Assembly (NCBI RefSeq): GCF_040712315.1
Contig: NC_134023.1
Span: 18,423,442-18,487,441 of the forward strand
From: Castanea sativa
Taxonomy: Eukaryota; Streptophyta; Magnoliopsida; Fagales; Fagaceae
Length of the DNA stretch: 64,000 nt
Direction of reading: 5' to 3'
The position numbers and the translations under genes are program-made. The stretch's first letter is position 1, and the number at the start of each line of letters is the position of its first letter. Of this stretch, positions 44,519 through 57,659 are shown in pieces. A model generated the notes under the pieces. That model had not been told where the DNA came from and did not search any database. It saw only the letters and a program-made list of their open reading frames with translations.

Positions 44519-44640
44519 AAGTTTTTGTAGAGTAGGGAGTAAAGGTCAGGATTTAAGTTATTAAAACTGAGTTTTATACACATATATACTTAAATTAGAT
44601 TATAGTAGAATTTATATATATCTTGTATAAAAAAAATAAC
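44519..44640 (+). mobile_element. tRNA-derived SINE, third, worn copy
   Basis: GGTCAGGATTTAAGTTATTA (B box region), then CACATATATACTTAAATTAG and TCTTGTATAAAAAAAA match the 3' two thirds of the SINE at 10657. The head is unrecognisable. Confidence 0.6.
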
Positions 44641-47290
44641 ATATGCAATTAAGCTATAAGGCTAGAGTAGAATTTTTATACCATTATTAAGAACTTGAAA
44701 AAGGCCATATAAAAGGTATAGGTCTTGCCATAATTAGTTGCACTTGTGACTACATGCTAAGAATGTATACAAATTTAAATTTGCTTCCAAGTAATTAGTG
44801 TTTTAACTACCTTAATTCTAAAAGTGTCCTAGTCATGAAGTTTCAGGAATGGCAAGTAGTAACATATACGCATGATCACAAGCATGGGTTTTGTTGCCAA
44901 CTTAATTCTCTATGATTTAATAACTATATATGCATGATCACAGATCTATCCTACATGCCTTGAAATTCTTAATTTTTCAGATGGGTTAAATGCCTATATT
45001 GCAACTGGAATGAAACTAGACATTTGTACCGAACATGTGCTTGTTTTTACTAAGCAAGGATTGCCCTGCTTTTGCTGTGATTGGTGATAGTTAATGAAGA
45101 CAATTCCCTAATCATTTAAAAAAAAAAATTGCATAAAAATATTGATCACCTCAAGAGTTTTTCGGATCATTATCTTTATATAAAGAATTATCTAATCCTA
45201 TTCATTTAAAAAAAATAATGATTCATATTAATATATAAAAAATTACCTAATCCTATTCATTTATCCCTAACTCATTCTTTATGTTTTCTTTAATAAAAAA
45301 GTGAGACTTGGATTTAAGATCTCACTAGATTCATAATGCCTTTAATTAAAGCAATCCGATCTCTAATAATAAGTTTTGGATATGATTGACTCTCTCATTC
45401 TTTTCTCTCTATCTACTTGTACGAAATGCATGAATTTATCCCACTTTCATGACTTTGGATTACCCAATAAACACGTATTTTATATTTCTTTGTTCACTCT
45501 CTTTCAGGACGGCTGGTATCTAATAATAAGGGTTATTTGATTAGGTATTGTGAGCAACAATTGACAATATTTATATAATATTATATATATTTTTACACAC
45601 TTTTTTATTTACATTTATTTTTAAAAATTACAAACAACGTTACTATAACAAACAAGTTACTAAAACAAAGTAACATTACAGCTGTTAAATTCCGTTAAAA
45701 CGCATCGATGTCAAGCTTTTGATTGACCAAATCAACGGGATTTGGACCAAATCAAACAAAAATAGTACAGAGAAATTGACAAGCTTAAAGAAAAGAAAAA
45801 GACAAACCAGGATTTTGCTTCATTCCAACGGCCCAAAACTGCCGCCATATATAGTACTTTGCTATTAGCAGTGTGACACGTAACAAATAGACTCTCCAAC
45901 ATTCTGTGACAAACCTAAAACCGTGTTGGACTAAAGTCACCGACGAGGTATCTTTGGACACGTAACGCCGTGTTTTGACCTCTCAGACCCACGGTCAAAA
46001 AGTGAACCTCCTTTCAAACCGACCGCACTAAGGAGTGCTTTTTTTCTTTTTTCTTTTTTCTTTTTTTGTTGTGTGTGTGTGTGAATCAAACGTGCTTTGT
46101 TTTATGTTTGAGATAATAGGCCAAAGGCAAATGTAGTTCTTGTACTAGCTAGCAATGTGAAAGTGTTTAGTGCATACTTTTTATGGGATTTATCAACCTT
46201 GATCTTGACAATCGTCATTCCTTTATGTGACATCTAATAGTGCAATGGAAATTTCTTAGAAACTAGAAGAAAGTTGGAGGAAGACCTTTTCAACACCAAA
46301 TTTCTTATGTGGGAGTTTAGGAATTTGATTGGGTTTTCACATACTAAAATATCTTTCTCCTTGGATAGTGACTTGATTTTTCATTCCAACTTCCTCTCTC
46401 TTTCTTTTGCCCCCTTCGAATAAGAGTTCTCCCTTCTTTTTAAAGAATAGAGAAAGTACTATCTCATCCAAAAGAATAGAGGAAGTACTAAAGTAGAGAC
46501 TAATAAAATATATAAAGCCCATGATTTTTTTTTTTTTTTTGGAGGGGAGGAGGGGCTACAGAACTATAAACTTTAAACTTCAAAATTGATTGTATCCCAA
46601 ACAAAAACCCAAAATATGTAAATTTCTATCTATACTTTTCGCATATTAACTAATAAAAACTAAATTCGAAAGCCCTAAAACCTTTACCTTAACTGTCAAA
46701 GCATTCGAATTATTACAGATCATAGTAAAACAAAAACAAACAAAAAAATTCTTATTTTACTAGAACCATATATAATCAAATCTCCTTAAGAGATTTGAGT
46801 CCAGTTGAGGCCCATTCAACAAATTTTTCATCTCATTTTTAACTTATTTCACCTTTCACTGACAATGCCATAATTGGATTCCAGTTAAAGCTAGTTTGAA
46901 ATTGCTGATCTTCTATTGATTTTTACTTACCTTGATGTTTATTGTCTTTTAACTAAGTTAATCCTTTCACAGTATATAATCAAGCACTTTTCTTTCATGA
47001 TTTGGTGTCAATTCTTCTAATTAAATTATATTGATTTGATAAGAATTGAAGAGATTTAGAGGTTAGGATTAGGTTTTTCACCCAATTTAGGGTATTTTGA
47101 ATGCCGGTTATAATATTTTTAATCGATCATTAATCATGTAATTGAGACACCTAATTGAAGATTTATAATTTTGATGTATTAAATTTGGAACATTTTATGA
47201 TTCATTGAAAATGGTAAATTTAGGGATTAGGTATTTGTGTTCCTACTTTAAGTGGGGTTTTCTTACATTAGATTTTATTTCTTATAAGTT

Positions 47291-47380
47291 GATAGTTGGG
47301 GGTGAGGGGTTAATTATGAACCCTAGATGTCGCCATTAGAAACACGGGGTGCCAACCAATTAAGTTACAAGCTCTTGACA
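47291..47380 (-). repeat. tRNA-like SINE fragment
   Basis: On the minus strand GCTTGTAACTTAATTGGTTG and, about 30 bases on, CTAGGGTTCATAATTAACCC resemble the A and B boxes of a plant tRNA-derived repeat. The stem pairings of a true tRNA are absent. Confidence 0.45.
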
Positions 47381-47880
47381 ATAATTTCATTAGATTGAAT
47401 GCTTATGTATAAGTGAAATAAAGGTCTTTTACTTAAATGGTTTGAATATTCAATTTGGTCATATTATAACCGGATCATAGAAATTTAATGAATGAAGTTT
47501 GTAAGAGATTAAATCTACAACTTAAAATTAGGGCTTTTCAGTCTAGACAGAATTTTAATCTGACTTAAATAATATAAATTGAGATATCTAATTATGGTTT
47601 ATCGAACAGTTATATGGGCATATTACAACATATTGGAGAATAATTAAAACTCAAGATCATACATGTTACCTAAGCCAAATTGGGTGACATGATCACAGAT
47701 TGAAGATGCATATGTGAAATTGAGATTTACAATTACATGCCTAAACTTTAAATTGAGTGAGATGATCACATAATTTTTTTATTAATCTAATATGGAGGAT
47801 TTAACTAAAAGGAATTTCCCAAAAATTAGGGTTTTCTACCATCAAACTTAATTTTTCTAATTGTCTGGATTTACCTAAAA

Positions 47881-48059
47881 AAGCAAGACTTAGGTACAGT
47901 ATTTATGTGCTGTTCCTTAGGTTCCCTTCTTAAGATTCTGCCATGTGGATTTTTTCTCATGAGATAGAAGTATATTTTTTAGTTAAGTACCTACATGACT
48001 GAATCTTAAGAATGGAATTTAAAGAACAGTACCTAAAATACTGTACCTAAGTTTTGTCC
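47881..48059. mobile_element. Mutator-type hairpin MITE, 9-bp target duplication
   Basis: The 179-bp element is almost one inverted repeat: ACTTAGGTACAGTATTT, CTGTTCYTTA and TTCTTAAGATTC occur in order from each end inward. Perfect 9-bp duplications TACCTAAAA flank it (47872-47880 and 48060-48068), which indicates Mutator-type transposition. Non-coding. Confidence 0.88.
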
Positions 48060-50323
48060 TACCTAAAATTGTAAGTCACAATTAATTTACCTGTGATATA
48101 ATCCATTGTCTTTAATAATTCAATAATTATTTTAGTAGTTAGTTGATAAATTAACTAATTAGAGGCTTTGGGATTAGTAATATCTTTACATCAAATTTTG
48201 ATTCACTTGGATATCCTTACTAGGTGCTATTATGTTGATTCTAAATAATTAAAAAATTTTAAAATAAAAGAAGGTGCTATTATGTTTGTTTTGCTCTGTG
48301 CTCCAAAGATGATAGTGATGCACATGGTGCAGTTTGATTTTTGATTCCTAATGTTGATGAGCATACGTAATATCAGCATGCTTCCTTCCTAAAGTGGCCT
48401 AATATTGAAGGCATGGTACTTTAAATATAAATATATAATTAAACATACACTTATCATGCTCCTCCTTGTAGGTCCAATACACCATTCATGTTAACATCAC
48501 TTTAACTACAATTCTCAAGATATGTCTTTCTTCGATCGTATCTTGATTGAAGAATGAAACTTTGATAGATTTTTTAAGTGCATCTATTAGATTCTTCAAT
48601 TAAATTAAAATACATGATTCAATTCTCCAATTAAACTAAAATACATGATTGTCCTAATTAATAATGCATCAACAATACTATCATTTTCATTACCAAAACA
48701 AAACAAAACAAGTAAAAAAAGTATTATCTTTTTGAAAATAATTAAATTCAATGCTATTGGAAACCTAATGCACTAAACCTAAGCATAATCCACTATTTGT
48801 TACTACTTAGTACAATAGAACTACTTTATAATTTATTTGTTCCATTTAGCTCTTGATTAATTGTAGTGCTTATACTCCATTTAGTGTATATAAGGTTATT
48901 TTATACCTACCTACTATAGAGTCCAGTAAATTTGAATTAAATCTTTTGTCATCGAATAATAAATCTAAAGTTTGAACTTACACCAAACATCAATTAGTAT
49001 TTTGACTTAATGTAAAAAAAAAAAAAAAATCACATAAAGTGATCTCAGAGATTAAAATTATTTCATATATAAAAAAACAAAAAAATAAACTAGTGTATAA
49101 CTTATAAATTGAGAGAGAGAGAGAGGCAATTAGGTGAATCAACTGGTCAGAGCCTAGGAACTTTTTAAGGCCCAATGGACCTTTACCTCATGGACTAGTC
49201 ATATCTTTCGTGATTTTTAAGAAGCCTTATAGATTTTCTCTTAACAACAGGGCATCATGAAACTTTGAATGAATTCAATTCTTATTCCAACCAAGAAACA
49301 ATCATTCCAACCAATACATGTTTTTCTTTTCCTGATGAAATCCCATTTCCTTTTTCTCGTATTGACAGGGAAGTGAACAAAGAAATCAGAGTGAAATAAA
49401 AATTTACATTAATGGATAGACAACTAATTTAGTTTAGCCTGAGCTAAGGATTAACAAATTTGAAATTTCTGCAATGGCTTCGGATCCTTGTTGTGATGGG
49501 TTCTTCACCAGATCAAGGTTTTTTTTTTTTTTTTTTTTTCCATCAAAATAAAAGGTTTGAGTGTTTTTTTTTTAGTCAGGCATATTTCCCAAAACAAAAA
49601 ATAAAATAAAATAAAAACTTCGATGGAATTTCTTGGTTGAAAACGTGATATTTGAAAATTTTATGATTTCAATAATATCATAACTAAAATATATATATAT
49701 ATATATATATATTTATAAATTAACTGTGAGCGTTAAACAAAATATGTGAAAAAAAGAGTAGTGTTATTTTTATATATTGAGAATTTACTCATATTTGTAT
49801 AAAAGTGTTGTTTTGGGTCCAAACACCAAAAAAGATCACCGTTGTTTTAAATTTCTCTCTTTTTTTTTTTTTGGGACAATCAATCTTGAAAAATAATACG
49901 AATTAAGAAGAATAATTTCTTATTATTAAAATTATTTTAATTTAATTTTTTATTTCTCATTTCATGGATTATGAATTGATATCTTTTAAAAGCCTATTTC
50001 AAATTTTTTTTTAAAAAAGAAGGAAAGGAAGAAAAAAGAAAAAAGAAAATCACCTTCCAGCGATTGTTACTTCAGAACTACTACTAGGATTTCCAGCTAC
50101 ATACATTTTAACGAACTCAGAACGTTTGAAATCCTAGGCATATTACAAATTTTATTTTATAGACCTTATTAAATGATGTGTCAATTTTTAAACAATACAA
50201 CAACAACCAAGTTTTAGTCCCAAAATTTTAGAGTTGACAATATAAATCCGCAACAACCTAGTTTAGGTTGGCCATATATATTATTTTCCGCATTTATTTT
50301 ATCCAAAGCATATTCTATGTTAC

Positions 50324-50326
<3 letters not shown>

Positions 50327-50377
<51 letters not shown>
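50327..50377. repeat. (AT)n microsatellite
   Basis: About 25 AT units. Confidence 0.9.
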
Positions 50378-50385
<8 letters not shown>

Positions 50386-50568
50386 TATTTCATCAATAGT
50401 AGACATCCTTATCTCTAAGAAAATTATCACATTTCAAATCATATCTTTCCTTATATTTTCACTTATCCATCATAACATTTTCATTTTCATCTACATTCAT
50501 TTTATGAATATATTACTTCTTAACACCCCAACAATTCACTATAAGAGTATAGTTAGTTTATAACAATC

Positions 50569-50569
<1 letters not shown>

Positions 50570-50606
<37 letters not shown>
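50570..50606. repeat. (ATT)n microsatellite
   Basis: About 12 ATT units. Confidence 0.9.
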
Positions 50607-51444
50607 TTACTTAATAGGTACTCTCACATTATACTTGTGATGTGTTTCTCCACTTCATTCACCCTACTCTTATCTTATGATTCACATCTTTTTCAATCTC
50701 TTAATTTTTATGAATTATTGATTTTATGATATCGAAAACTCTCACTATTTTGTACTACAATTTTAGAAGATTCATATACTTAGCATTTTCCTCATCACCA
50801 TATATAGCCTATTTTGTTGGGCAGAAAGATATGTGGGCTTTATTTAAGCCTACAACAACTATTTTCTTTCAAAATTGAGTTTTTCATTTTCTTTTCTGCT
50901 AGGAAAAGGTCTGCTGATCAATGATTCTAATATCTAAAGAGTAACATATTCATTTTGGACCATGACTGCAGAACTTCTGCGTGAATAGAATGGTCTTGAA
51001 TAACATAGAGGAAAAACTAAGAGGTAACCACAGCTTCATTTCTAACCTTCGCATAAAATTGACATAAATTGCTTATCCTAATCACCTGAATGAGAAAATG
51101 GGGAAATGGCTACACAGTAGACACAATGAGTGGTTGTTATATGAAAGGTATTTCACATATAATACACAGAAGCAATGCCATTGTGTCCTAAACTTCTATG
51201 CTCTCTTTGCAAACACTACAAGAAATCTGGGTTTAGGTGACGTTTGTAAAACATCACTAAAAGCTTTAAAAAAAAACATCGCTATAGACACAAATAGTCT
51301 ACAGCGACCTTTTTTTTTTTTTGCGACGTTCAAAAACGTCACAATAGAGTAGTCGCTATAGGTAAAACAAGGTCTACTATGAAAGAAATGAAGTTTTACA
51401 ATAGCGACTTAGACCACTAACATCCTATTGCTACTTCAAGTAGA

Positions 51445-51967
51445 AAACTTACTACCACGACCACGTGACAACTCCGAGTCCACGGACTACTTCTTTCTCA
51501 GATCCACAGCATCCACAAGTATACCACTTGTTTTTCTTTAAGCTCTTTATGCAGCAACTGAAACGATCACCAAACTCTTGACATTAATCTCGATCTTGAT
51601 AACCCTAAGTATGTATAAAGGCAAACACCTCTAGATCTCACAAGAGATTCACACACAAAGCATAAACAACAACGAAAACGTGGCTAGGGTTTTTCTATTT
51701 ATATGAGACATAAAACATAAAACCCTACACGTCAAATGGGCTTGGGCTGAGTTGGAAAAATTCTGCAGAAAAACATTTTGCATGAGCTTCGATCGATCGA
51801 GCCTTGCAGAAATTGAACAATAATTTTATGCAATTACTCGATTCCAACTTTACACATACATCACTTTGAGCAGCCTAAATCTAGACTCTAAGTTTTGATC
51901 ATGGTTTGCCAACATTACATATTGAAGTTATAAAAACATTTAGATCTTAAATCATTAGAACCTAACA
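51445..51967 (-). mobile_element. Copia LTR fragment inside CACTA element
   Basis: On the minus strand it begins TGTTAGGTTCTAATG, has GGCAAACCATGATCAAAA, a GATCTAGAGGTGTTTGCC block and CAGTTGCTGCATAAAG, and stops in ACTCGGAGTTGTCACGTGG. It matches the LTR at 41324-42185 but lacks the last third. There is no target duplication, so it was either truncated on insertion or acquired by the CACTA element. Confidence 0.75.
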
Positions 51968-52088
51968 GAAACTTACCCATTATGCCTAAATGTCTCAACT
52001 GAAAAAGGTGCTCCAAATCATCCAAATTTTGCATATAAGAATGCCATTGCAAAAAAATTTAATGAGTCATGGGGCATGAAAATTTAGT

Positions 52089-52092
<4 letters not shown>

Positions 52093-52149
<57 letters not shown>
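52093..52149. repeat. (AT)n microsatellite
   Basis: About 28 AT units inside the CACTA element. Confidence 0.9.
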
Positions 52150-52152
<3 letters not shown>

Positions 52153-53416
52153 GAGATTATTTACTCACGACAAGAGTGAAACCCCAACACCCTGGCCCAA
52201 GCTACCACTCTTCACCATAATTAACATCAAATCTTAGGCTCATCTTCTTAATCCTCTTAGATGGGCCATATTTAACATTTTTTCATTAAAATTTTGTATT
52301 TGTTCACGTACACATGAACAACGATGATAATGTAAAAGTTTATAAGCATGAGAACAATGATAGAGAAGAAGCTGTAAAATACTAATTATGATTTATCCGA
52401 AAACAAATAGATTGCCAATCACCTCACATGTAGATATTCATTAATTCTCATTGATGCCTTGTTAGCCTCCTCGACGAACTCCCCGATTTACCAAAGCAAC
52501 AAAACACAAACACATTAAACTGATTCATTTTTTATTTTTTTTTATAAATCTTTATTATAACATATGACAAATAACCAACCTGTCCAGATGAGTATTTCTA
52601 CAAAGCTCATCCAAGTCAACCACTAAACAAGCCTATCAAATTTGACAACAAAAACAAATAATAGATATTTAAATATTGAATAACAATACAACATAAATAT
52701 CAATAGAAGACCAAAAGAAATCAATTTACTCTTTTTGTTGAAAAAAATTGTACCTTTCCTCATTGGGGGCAATGGTTTTATCGGCGGAAGCGGTGGAGGA
52801 GGAGAAATGGGTTTGAAGAAAGTGATATTATGATGGGAGGTCTAGATCAGAGAAGGTCGACGATGGCCGCAGTGGCGAAGGTTGGTAGCTAGGGCAGATT
52901 GGTGGCTAGGCTAGGGCGAAGGGGTGGTGGCGTGAGGGGAGAGTGAAAAGAGGAGTTATGGGGAGAGAGAGAGAGGTGGTACATGAATAAACAAAGAAAA
53001 GAAAGAAAAAAGAGGGTAGGAAATAAATGTGGGAAATGAAAAAATTGGCAAAACTTTGTGCGGGAAGAATAAAAATTCTAGGGGGAACATATAGCGACAT
53101 CTTCAAAACGTCGCCATAGAGTTTTATTTCTTTCTTCTTCTTTTTTTGGCAATAAGGCTACAGAGGTTTATTAATAACTACAGTGACGTTCTTAAAACGT
53201 CTCTATAAGCCATATAAATGACACTGAAAATGTACTTTTGACGTTTTAAGAAACATTGCTATTATTCCGGGTTACAGCGATGTTTTTAAAAAAAACGTTG
53301 AAGGTACACTCTTTAGCGGCGCTAGTAAAAAACATCGCAATATACCATTTATAGCGGCGGATTTAGAAACATCATTAAAAAAAATGTCGCCTAAATCTAG
53401 ATTTCTTGTAGTGAAA

Positions 53417-54254
53417 ATAACTAAACTAGAAGTCTAAAACCCCAACCAAATTCAACCCATCGACTTCAATTATAGCTAAGCAGATTTGAGTTCCACTTCT
53501 CAATAACTAACATATCGAAAGTCTCTTCTATGATAAATCCAGAATTATCTGTGAGAAATTTACATAAAAGATCATTATACTTCACTCTCAAGCTCTCTAT
53601 AGCTCCAAAATGACAAAAGCTAAATATATGCACAAAACACAAATACAAATAAATCTACTATCTAAAATCACTATTTGGCAAATATTGGTATCTTAGATAA
53701 TCACTAAATGTTGTTGTTTCAAATTCAAATCAATATGTACACAATATGCTAACAACTGGTATGTAGATTTATCAAAACGTGGAAAATACCAAATAGAACA
53801 ATTAGAAACTAGTCATTGCTAAAGAAAGTGTTCAAAAGATATGCATAGATTTTGATGCAATGCAATATAATCTTTCTTTGCACTAAGACATTTTGGTTAT
53901 CCTAAAAGTCATCAGATCCATATATATTTATAAAAGAGAGCGATAGATGAAGCAGAGGTTCGGGCATCTGAATACAAAAAAAAAAAAAAAAAAAAAAAAA
54001 ACATGAATCTTAGTTTTTATGATTTGAAGACCAAACCTGATAAATAACTTATAACAAAAAATAGTGGAAAATAGGTTTTTGCCCTTAATTTACACACTAT
54101 GTAGCAATTTGTTCTTGTTTATGATAAATTGCACTATTTGTATTACATGATGGTTACGGTTACTTTCAAAGTATAAAGATATAGTTGCACTATTTGTGTT
54201 ACATATATGCTTGTTATGCCTGAAATTTTTGACGTAAATAAATTATTAATATGG
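53417..54254. other. Spacer, with poly-A run
   Basis: Non-coding. A run of about 27 A (53974-54000) precedes the mobile-domain pseudogene by 250 bp. No element ends were recognised. Confidence 0.4.
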
Positions 54255-54720
54255 TTGTTTGTATTGACCATCTATTCAGATTGTATGGGAGCCATACAAA
54301 TTGGAGTTGGACTCTTTGCCTACATATTGTACTACCGGTCAACATATATGGACGTCTATCGTTGTGGGTGGTCGAGGAGCATCATCCGTTATCCGGAACG
54401 TGTTCTCTATTAGTTCAAGATGAAGCAACAACGACTGAGTGATGTGGATACTTTAGAAGCACTTCATAAGATATCACTCTTGGGTAAATTTGAGAAAGAT
54501 TGGGTCGTAGAGCACAATGTCTATATTAAGCAATGGGCCGACCGTGGACAAGGTGTTCATGATGCACTAATCTCAAATGGTGACATGACATATGATGATG
54601 CTTACATGCAGTGGTAGCGCGAAATAACTAGACAATTCATTATGCGAGAGTTCGCATACTATCTTGGTAAAGCCATGTTACAATGGTTATTGTATGTATT
54701 GAGAATTTACTAACACTGCT
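54255..54720 (+). pseudogene. Plant mobile domain (PMD) gene fragment
   Basis: Pieces in two frames match the plant mobile domain found in MAIN/MAIL proteins and in the 'serine/threonine-protein phosphatase 7 long form homolog' family: VWEPYKLELDSLPTYC, GQHIW, then after a frameshift VEEHHP, and then DWVVEHNVYIKQWADR followed by a stop inside W-stop-REITRQF. About 150 residues of an approximately 350-residue domain remain. PMDs travel with MULE and Gypsy elements, and a dead MULE begins 3 kb downstream, so this was probably cargo of a transposon. Not functional. Confidence 0.75.
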
Positions 54721-55955
54721 CCCTTATTTCACAAGTTGAGTTACAAGTTCAAATACTATTGATGTGCCAACGAAATTTAAAATTGTACAATCACATTAAG
54801 CATACACTAGAAAGGGTTAGTGTTATCTAGTAGAACAATAGAGGTGTAAGGTTGTATTGACTAACCTCTAATTTATACTTTCTTTTATTCATTTTATATG
54901 AGAGAATCATGTGCTTAATGCCTTAGAAATCAGTCACATGTACAATATTTAGAGCACCTCAAGACTTGAGCTTTAAGAGTCAATCATCATTTTAGGACAG
55001 TGTTTTGAATCTAACATTACTAGTCCTTACCATACTTGAGTTCCTATGATTTTAGGTGTTATTGTTACTTTGTGTTTTTGCAATTGCAGTATATAACACA
55101 TGGTGACCATAATGTTTATCAAGTAGAACTACTTGTTGCAGTTTATGTAAAAATTATCATTTCACCATTAATTCAACAAAAGAAAAAAAAAAAAAAAGGT
55201 GGATATGACGACTGTACATAACAAAGATCATAACCATTTCCATACAAAACTATAATACATGGTAATAAGTCCTCATCATCTCACATATGAGACTAATCTT
55301 GTTCTTACACCATATAAAATCCTGTAGATCTCTCTCACATAGGAATTACAACAGAGGTCTTCATCGTCTAACAAACAAACCACCCTAATAAAACAAAATA
55401 CTGAAATAGCTTGCAGAAGTTATAATTTACATCATTTTCCTGTGTTCAAGCATGTCAATTCATTAAGATTATCATCCTCAAAACTTGAGCTACCACTTCA
55501 TTAAGCATGTTAGCGTTCAAGTTTGCAATATTCCTTGCATGGTCACGCTACTCAATGGCAATTTCTAATTAATATTTTAAGAACCGTTAATGTCTCCATT
55601 GCAATAGCTGCTTCCTTCGCTTTGAGGAGTCCACAATGGACTTGCGATGGACATGTTGGGAGATGTCCACAATGGGGAAGCACCATATTGCACATTCTCA
55701 ACATCAGACTGCAAAAACTTCACATGTGCTATTTCTGCATCCTGTTTATTTTTATATGACATGTATTTTTTGTTTGGAAATTAAAGAACTTGTCTACTTG
55801 CTTCTTCCCAAGTGCCGTTCACCCCAACCACACAACCTAGAAAAACCATGTATGATTTTTACGGTTAAAAGCGCATAGTATGCCACAAATCCTACTGCTT
55901 AATAAATCATTGTTTGGGTAAATACTATTTCATAGTCAATATATAATTCACAACA
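54721..55955. other. Spacer without recognised genes
   Basis: Short frames on both strands around 55523-55878 overlap but none has a domain. CCACAATGGACTTGCGATGG and CCACAATGGGGAAGC suggest a small internal repeat near 55630-55680. Possibly remains of transposon cargo. Confidence 0.35.
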
Positions 55956-55960
55956 AATTC

Positions 55961-56516
55961 TGATAAGGATAATTTCCAACTAAACAAAATAGGGGTACCG
56001 AACATATCTAAGGCAGCCTTGACGGGGGACAATCAACCTAAGGAAGGGACGACCAATCCCCAAGGCCAACGGGTCAGGCAGCCCCTGATCCTGATGACCC
56101 GTCGCCCTAGGGCTGGCTCACGTGGGACCCACTCACACATCCTTACATAGAAATTGCTTGCACATCACAACATAAGACCTTACCACGCAAACCAATCACT
56201 TATATATGGAAAGGTGATCTCGAGTATCTGGGGACCCTTCTCTCTACAAGAAAACTCCCCCGTATCAAGGGATTCGAGTCAGCTTTCTACCACTATATAA
56301 ACCACAGACTTTGCTCTTCTTGAGGTACGTGAATTCTCCCTAGCTCTTGCATTCTTGAGTTCTTGGAGATCCTTCTATCACTGACATAACTTTCGGAGGA
56401 TCTTTGGCCGATACCCCACCGGTGCCCTTTGATTGGTTCTTCTTTTTTGTTCTTCAGGTACACCCATTGGCACATGTGTGGATGATCAACTCACTGACGA
56501 TTTTTGTGCATCTTCA
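55961..56516 (+). mobile_element. Solo LTR (Gypsy type) with perfect target duplication
   Basis: TGATAAGGATAATTTCC ... GTGCATCTTCA, 556 bp, flanked by AATTC at 55956-55960 and 56517-56521. A TATA box (CACTATATAAACCAC) lies at about 56291, and the block CGGAGGATCTTTGGCCGATA at about 56395 is shared with the LTRs at 32227 and before 60613. GC content is higher than that of the surroundings. No partner LTR is present. Confidence 0.9.
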
Positions 56517-56521
56517 AATTC

Positions 56522-57659
56522 ATTGGACAAACAAGTGTCACTGAAACACAATACATGTGTAACTTGGTTATACTAAACACCAACAACCTCTTACAAATCT
56601 ACACAAGTAGTAGTCTGATTTACTGACTCAAAAAGAATTGTCAACCATAAACCTTCAACTGAAACGCATAAAATAAAAAACCTAAACAACTACACTGGAA
56701 AGATTTATGTTCCAACTAAATGAACAAACATTAAAATAAATCAAATCAATGTTGGGGATTGTCGATAAAAATTCATCAGTTTTGTTGTAAAAAATTTATA
56801 CATTTCATGCAAAGTTTAATATAGTTTATGAAATATGTGTGATACTTATGGAATAGGGAGAGGAAATACCTGAGTGTCTTACCCTGTGAACACCCAACAC
56901 CAAAAATTCTAAGTAACTGAGAGTGAGAGAGTTATCGATTTTATATAGTGGGATATTGTAAGAGACTGCAATTTTATTGCATTTTGCTTCTATTGCGTGC
57001 TTCTATTGCGGGAGTAATAGACGCAGAGCACGTGCATTTAAGGAGATTTGGTAAGCTATTTTAATGAATTATGGTTGTAGTAGCGGGTCCAAGGACTACT
57101 CGATGATAAGAAAATCGAGTTCTAAGCTAAAACTCGGTAATGTCGTTATTGAGTTACATTTAAGTTCGGTGGTTCTGGATTGTTGTTGTCAAAATTTATT
57201 AATTGATTACAATTTATTGCAATTTTTTTTATCTACTTGGCTTATGAAGTTAGTAGCTATGTATTTGGTTCATTTTATCTCTTTGAGTTCTAATGTAGTA
57301 GAAGTTACTTGCTTTATTTTAACAATTTGGTTTATAATTCCTTATTTGTCATTTGGTTTATTTTATCTAATTGGAAAATAAACCCCAATGTACGTTTTTT
57401 GGTTTTTTTTTTTTTCCTGTCCATGAGCATCAGTACATGATATATGGTATCACAACTTTGATATACCCTATATCTCTAATAATATGAAATGATAAATTTA
57501 CAGAGTTAAATTTAGCATATGTTGTACATATTTATTTCACTAAGAAGAATACATGAGTGACTTTGAATGTACGTAATGAAAATTTATAATTGCATGAATA
57601 TAGCTCACAACAATTCTATTGTCCGACAAATACATTATTTTATCATTAGGTTTTTTATG
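56522..57659. other. Spacer, possibly 5' part of the MULE
   Basis: A 105-codon frame (57064-57381) is isoleucine/leucine-rich without a domain. The segment could hold the terminal inverted repeat of the MULE downstream, but I could not identify one. Confidence 0.35.

Larger units (their letters stand above)
42186..47280. other. Long spacer without recognised genes
   Basis: No frame exceeds 91 codons and none shows a domain. AT microsatellites, a TC/T-rich run near 46040-46070 and one worn SINE copy are present. The segment 45700-46030 is less AT-rich and holds several TTGACC/GGTCAA W-box cores, so it might be a regulatory region or the edge of an unrecognised non-coding gene. Confidence 0.35.
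48069..51210. other. Spacer with microsatellites
   Basis: No domain-bearing frame. It contains poly-T and AT/ATT runs. A stretch 49860-50050 is rich in homopurine/homopyrimidine runs. I recognise no transposon termini. Confidence 0.4.
51214..53413. mobile_element. Non-autonomous CACTA (En/Spm) element
   Basis: The left end CACTACAAGAAATCTGGGTT and the inverted right end CACTACAAGAAATCTAGATT are perfect CACTA-type termini. A 3-bp AAA duplication flanks them (51211-51213 and 53414-53416). Both subterminal regions are packed with short motifs such as GCGACGTT and AACGTCGC in both orientations, the usual transposase-binding repeats. The 2.2-kb body has no transposase but includes a Copia LTR fragment (51445-51967) and an AT microsatellite. 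Confidence 0.92.
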
